The notes under the pieces are model-generated. The model was not told where the DNA came from and did no database searches. It saw only the letters and a list, made by a program, of their open reading frames with translations. A stretch of DNA of 64,000 nucleotides from Silene conica (Eukaryota; Streptophyta; Magnoliopsida; Caryophyllales; Caryophyllaceae), in the NCBI GenBank assembly GCA_029255685.2, contig CM055314.2:6714399-6778398 (forward strand), given 5' to 3'. Below, piece by piece: positions 59,922 to 64,000 of the stretch. How positions within the stretch are numbered: the stretch's first letter is position 1; each line of letters opens with the position of its first letter. Position numbers and translations under genes: made by a program.

Positions 59922-60032
59922 TTTTAGGTTATATGTAGAGAAATGAGATCTTCTTCATTTCACCGAGAAATAGGGGGAATATGTCGCTTTTGAACAGTTT
60001 AAATTTTATTTAGTGATGACTAATGATTTTAA

Positions 60033-60218
60033 CCGCAGGTCTTGCTTGTGACGAGCTACTCCCGTGACAAGCTTGTGACTTCTCACAAAAAGTGAGAGGG
60101 GACAAGGTGGGGCACCCTTCATATGTTTTCACACTCACCCTTCATGGATATTTTGTGAGAAAAAACGGTATTGTCACAAGTTTGTGACGGATATCGCCGT
60201 CACAAATGAGAATTTGGG
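60033..60218. mobile_element. Mutator-type MITE, 186 bp
   Basis: Perfect 9-bp duplication TGATTTTAA (60024-60032, 60219-60227). Left CCGCAGGTCTTGCTTGTGAC and right (reverse complement) CCCAAATTCTCATTTGTGAC. Confidence 0.85.
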
Positions 60219-60227
60219 TGATTTTAA

Positions 60228-61157
60228 TAGTTTGGAACTATTCCACAACAAGTGAAAAAAATGAGTTTGAGAGTGTGAGTATAAGTTCAGCTCAAAAATA
60301 ACGTTAAAAAAATTATACTTCCTTCGTTTTGTTTATTTTTTTTAATTTTACTTTTCACATAAAGATTAAGAAAATGAAAGAAAATAAGTTTGAAACTGTG
60401 AGTATAATGTTTCCATATATTAAATTACCATTATGTGCTCATGTGCGTACTTCATAAATTTTAGAAGGATAGTATCATAGTATGATCATTTCATAAATAA
60501 AATGATGTCATAGTATGATCATTTCATAAATAAAATGATGTTCATAAAAGGAAATGTAAATAACCAAATGAAACATTGAAACCGATTAAAAAAAATACGT
60601 AAAGAAACAAATGAAACAGATAGCATTCATTGCTGTTGAGTGAGCGATCCTATTCAAATTCTCGGACAGAAATTTATCGAAAAATAGTGAAAAGTCATAG
60701 TTATGGAAAAAAGAGTAAGACTCGTATGTTTTCCTTTCGAATTTATATTTTCCGTCTCAATAATTCGTTTACCTATACTACTCTGCTCACGGAAAAAAAG
60801 TAAACGAATAATTAGAACAGACGAGTATTACATAATTGAGCAATTGCAAAAAAAAACAACTAGTCAGCATTCACCAATGATTCAAAATACTTAAATCGAC
60901 CTGTTCAAATTGACCGACTATTTTTATTAAAATTTACCTAAACAAATGACATTTTGTATAAATACCAAAACGAAAACAATTTGTAAACTATATACATAAC
61001 ATATCCAAAAAGGACAAAAAATTATCCGAGCTACTTGTGAAGCGAGTCATAAGGGCGATTATGATACTCACGTGACTTGGGATAGTTTTGAAGTTTCGTT
61101 ATTGACGTGAATATTTCCCCTCGTAACTTTACCAGCTAATACATACGACTTTTTCCT
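60228..61157. other. Intergenic, 3' of the CLE gene
   Basis: AT-rich. Contains a 36-bp unit repeated twice (about 60473-60543; TAGTATGATCATTTCATAAA). No gene recognised. Confidence 0.6.
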
Positions 61158-61439
61158 TCATCGATTGTGAATGGGATCAGCTGTGTCGGGAACAATTCTC
61201 TTAGCAGAGTAATACACGTATTTGTCGTGAAATAACCGGTTCTTCATCATCTCGTCCTCGTGAAATCCGACTTCATTTTGTTGTTGTTGTTGTTGTTGTT
61301 GTTGGGATTGTTTGGGAGATTGTACAATGCTTAACATTCTTGTAGTTTGTCTTCCAGATACAAGAATTGTGACGGAAGTTAACAATATTAATGCTTGTAA
61401 TAATAATAATGTTAATTGTTTGGATTGTTTTATTTGCAT
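61158..61439 (-). CDS. CLE-type signalling peptide precursor, 93 aa, intronless
   Basis: The frame from ATG at 61439 has a short basic start, a hydrophobic core (LTLLLLQALILLTSVTILV) consistent with a signal peptide, a variable region with nine consecutive Gln (CAA repeat), and a C-terminal 12-mer RIVPDTADPIHN (about 81-92) followed by one Arg. This is the CLE layout: Pro4, Asp8-Pro9 and final His-Asn match. Usual Gly6 and Pro7 are Thr and Ala here, so the processed peptide would be atypical and lack the second hydroxyproline site. CLE peptides act on LRR receptor kinases in meristem, vascular or root control; the target cannot be inferred. An RGF/GLV peptide is less likely because the DY motif is absent. 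A divergent pseudogene cannot be excluded. Confidence 0.75.
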   Translation of the reverse strand: MQIKQSKQLTLLLLQALILLTSVTILVSGRQTTRMLSIVQSPKQSQQQQQQQQQNEVGFHEDEMMKNRLFHDKYVYYSAKRIVPDTADPIHNR

Positions 61440-61589
61440 TTTTTGTGAGTTTTAGTGAAGTTGTATAATGATTAATGACATGGGGAATGAAAATGAGACG
61501 AGGTTTGATGGAATGCTAATTACATAGTTGTGTTGTTATCATTATATGTCTTCTTTTGTTTCACCTCCTCGTGTTTTTACTGTTTCACC

Positions 61590-61591
<2 letters not shown>

Positions 61592-61651
<60 letters not shown>
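61592..61651. repeat. (AT)30 microsatellite
   Basis: Uninterrupted AT dinucleotides over 60 bp, adjoining the inverted MITE pair and upstream of the CLE gene. Confidence 0.97.
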
Positions 61652-61654
<3 letters not shown>

Positions 61655-61657
61655 GTT

Positions 61658-61853
61658 CACAAATTCTTATTTGCAACGGCACTATCCGTCGCAAGCTTGT
61701 GACGGATACCGTTTTCTCTCATAAAATATCCACTTTTTCTCTCTCTCTGACACTATTCATGTGGTCCCCTTTCTCCACTAACTCATTTTGTATCCATTTT
61801 ATCTCACAAAATATCCGTCACAAATGGTGACCCGTCTTAAGAAAAACGGACTG
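61658..61853. mobile_element. Mutator-type MITE, 196 bp (left member of an inverted pair)
   Basis: Left CACAAATTCTTATTTGCAAC and right (reverse complement) CAGTCCGTTTTTCTTAAGAC reproduce the right and left ends of the large MULE at 26715-50837. Perfect 9-bp duplication TAATTAGTT (61649-61657, 61854-61862). Confidence 0.88.
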
Positions 61854-61862
61854 TAATTAGTT

Positions 61863-62052
61863 AGTCTTGCTTGCGACGGGTCATCATTTGTGACGGATAC
61901 TTTGTGAGATAAAATGGATAGAAAATGAGTTAGTGGAGAAAGGGGACCACATGAATAGTGTTGGAGAGAGAAAAAATGGGTATTTTGTGAGAGGAAATGG
62001 TATCCGTCGCTAGCTTGCGACGGATAGTGCCATTGCAAATAAGAATTTGTGG
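61863..62052. mobile_element. Mutator-type MITE, about 190 bp, inverted relative to its neighbour
   Basis: Its sequence is a diverged reverse complement of 61658-61853 over nearly the full length (e.g. GGGGACCACATGAATAGTGT here, reverse complement in the other). The right end GAATTTGTGG is followed by TATATAAT, which also precedes the pair at about 61645-61652. This suggests the left MITE inserted beside or into this older copy. Confidence 0.75.
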
Positions 62053-62117
62053 TATATAATATGATAAGGATAATGATTGACGACACTGAGTGGTATTGAG
62101 TTTAGTGAAACTTATTA

Positions 62118-62400
62118 CTTCCTCCATTCATATCCAATCTACACTTATTCCATTTTAATCTATTCATATCTAAACTACCACTTTTCTATTAAAGCCTAAA
62201 AAATTATTAAAGTGTCCTTATGAATATCAATTATTTACACAAAATACCATTGAATGACCCACCATTAATCAACTATCACTCATTTAAATTAATAAAAAAA
62301 CACCTAACACATATCCAATTGTACTTTTAATAATTTTTTAACCTATTTATTAATATTTGTGCAAAAAACAAAACTACATTTTGGATTTGAATGGAGGAAG
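62118..62400. mobile_element. Stowaway-type MITE, 283 bp
   Basis: Inverted ends CTTCCTCCATTCATATCCAA and (right, reverse complement) CTTCCTCCATTCAAATCCAA flanked by TA on each side (62116-62117, 62401-62402), the Tc1/mariner target. Confidence 0.88.
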
Positions 62401-62409
62401 TACGTATTA

Positions 62410-62661
62410 CCTCCATTCAAATCCACTCTACCACTTTACTTTTTCACATTTGCCAACGCGTATTTTACGTGGTAAATATCGTTAACTACCTATTTGCGAA
62501 AATTATAAAAGTTAGATATTTTTAATCTTCTCGTAAAGACGAATCAAACAATATCCCACATGAATATATTTTAAGTTACGCATTGATCGGAAATTGAAAT
62601 TGAATACTAACTTGTGAATAGTGTGTAAAATTGAAAGTGGTAGAGTGGATTTGAATGAAGG
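62410..62661. mobile_element. Second Stowaway-type MITE, about 252 bp
   Basis: Ends CCTCCATTCAAATCCACTCT and the near-complement GTGGATTTGAATGAAGG. TA precedes it; the right TA is mutated or the end is off by a base. Interior is unlike the first Stowaway, 9 bp away. Confidence 0.78.
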
Positions 62662-62727
62662 GAGTTTGATATTGAGATTCGGAATAAGTCTGGATTTGGA
62701 TAGTTGGCTGGGACCTGGGGATGAGTT

Positions 62728-62834
62728 TAGTGGCGTGAAATTTTAAAGGTGTGAAATGATAATGATATAAGGTACACTCAAAAAAAAATTCAAGGGAAGC
62801 TTCCTTGATAGATCCCGGCCTAGCTCCACCACTG
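62728..62834. mobile_element. Small hAT-type MITE, 107 bp
   Basis: Ends TAGTGGCG and GCTCCACCACTG; flanks GATGAGTT and GGTGAGTC match at six of eight positions. Same end type as 5.2, 15.1 and 59.8 kb elements but shorter. Confidence 0.55.
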
Positions 62835-62842
62835 GGTGAGTC

Positions 62843-63700
62843 TGAGGCCGCCCGACCCACCTTTATGGGCTGGGATGTGCGGGTTGGAGGCAGGCCTAGC
62901 CAAGAGAGTGATGATGGCACTTGACCAGCTGCGTGTTGGGCAAAAAGAATGGTTGGCCAAGCGGGTTAGAGGGGTTAAGAAGGAGTGAGCCTGAGCTAAG
63001 CCGGTTGTGGGGAGTTGGTTGGCAGGCTAGGATAGCAGAAGAGATGAATGAAAAGTGAACCGATTGAGCGGGTCAAGCTAAATTACACTTATGTCCATGT
63101 CTATATTTACCCCACTTTATAAAATGTAGATATATGATTAACGACTCGTTTGGTTGCACACTTGATTCATGAGAATTTTAGAATCTCATGAATTGTGAGT
63201 TTTGGTGGTTGTTTGGTTACTCCATTTTTTTTTGCAAAATGGGGAGTTTTAATCTCGATATAAGCTTCAATGTAAGAATTAAAATCATGTATCTTAAAAA
63301 CTAACAAACGAATTTAATTTCCATATCCAACAAACAAGGCCTAAAACATCCGAATAACAAAATCGTAAATAATTGATTAAAATCGAGGACATAACGAGTA
63401 GTCGACTACCCAATACATTATTTATAATTGGCAATTTGTAAGGGACGTGGGCAAACAAACGATGGTGGCAAAATTAAGCATACCCTGCAAATAAGGGACA
63501 CAGGTTACGAAAGAAAATGTAATTTAACTTCAATCTAATAAATTTATATTATATAGTTTTGTAATTTCGAAAACTTTATGAATTGCATGTTTGTGCTTTA
63601 TGGGTGTGGCTTTCATAACCCCAAAATTAAGCTCACTCTAACTGATCATTCACCCACTCCAGGTATAATTTCTTTGTCCCTTCAATTAAAAGTTACCTAT
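62843..63700. other. Intergenic, no gene recognised
   Basis: Low-complexity spacer. The 63140-63340 stretch has CGTTTGGTTG and CAACAAAC words that may be ends of another decayed element, but no duplication could be fixed. Confidence 0.5.
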
Positions 63701-63709
63701 AAATTTAAT

Positions 63710-63902
63710 AAACCGTCTTACTTGAGATCGTCACAAATTGCAGCGACACAAATGTCATCACTTTAAGATAAACTTAATTCCTTATAAAATACGGAGTATT
63801 ACGTTATAAAATAATGATCATATTTTATCATTAAGATAGTTACATTAAGAGTTCGTCACAATTTATGACGTGTTTATACCTGTCACGAATGAGAATTTTT
63901 GA
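63710..63902. mobile_element. Mutator-type MITE, 193 bp
   Basis: Perfect 9-bp duplication AAATTTAAT (63701-63709, 63903-63911). The right end (reverse complement) TCAAAAATTCTCATTCGTGAC is of the family type with a base or two extra; the left end AAACCGTCTTACTTGAGA is more decayed. Size agrees with the other copies. Confidence 0.72.
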
Positions 63903-64000
63903 AAATTTAATTAATAAAATTGAGAAATAGTTTGGCTTTTTGTACTTTTTTGTCTAGTGTTGGAGTTGGGAGTGTGTTGAGCCTTTTAGAAAGTGTGCTC

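Noticed and set aside
61653-62052. A single 400-bp foldback transposon
   Set aside because: A perfect 9-bp duplication bounds the left half alone, so two separately inserted MITEs explain it better.

Overview
The window is nuclear DNA of a flowering plant. Genes are split by many short GT-AG introns, intergenic DNA is AT-rich, and the protein families are plant ones: QWRF, CLE, a nucleolar GTPase, a Sirevirus-type Copia element, and CACTA, MULE and Stowaway/Tourist elements. A eudicot is likely; Caryophyllales is only a guess from repeat texture.

Host genes, left to right: (1) exon 1 of a QWRF-motif microtubule protein (463-2376, minus), running off the left edge; (2) a three-exon gene for a 124-residue secreted peptide precursor (8396-9795, plus); (3) a 79-residue C2H2 protein like Arabidopsis At2g23090 (10638-13052, minus); (4) a ten-exon mitochondrial ribosomal protein uL1 (16099-23407, minus); (5) an eleven-exon nucleolar/nuclear GTP-binding protein 2 (51631-58031, plus); (6) an intronless CLE-type peptide precursor (61158-61439, minus). 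Exon phases were checked for genes 2-5 and all give uninterrupted proteins. Genes 4 and 5 are both translation-related: organellar ribosome and 60S assembly.

Between genes 4 and 5 lies one 24.1 kb block (26715-50837) of nested transposons. The oldest layer is a Mutator-like element (MULE) with a perfect 9-bp target duplication and two convergent genes, one a broken FAR1-type transposase. Into it went a complete 10.2 kb Sirevirus-type Copia element (26777-36998; LTRs differ at two sites by eye; 5-bp duplication CGCTT), a 4.6 kb CACTA deletion derivative (37270-41851; duplication CTC) and a 5'-truncated L1-type LINE (47574-50514; 16-bp duplication). Without these insertions the MULE is about 6.35 kb.

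The gene-side DNA is full of small elements whose boundaries can be fixed by target duplications: four ~190-bp MITEs of 9-bp-duplication type, one of which carries both distinct end sequences of the large MULE; a second Mutator-type family at 7.6 and 23.6 kb, the latter copy holding a third element; several hAT-type MITEs; one Tourist, two Stowaway and one SINE. Many introns and spacers hold short tandem duplications. I found no rRNA, convincing tRNA gene, CRISPR or organellar insertion. Promoters are mostly not resolvable by eye; exceptions are a telo-box before the GTPase gene and a TATA box in each LTR.
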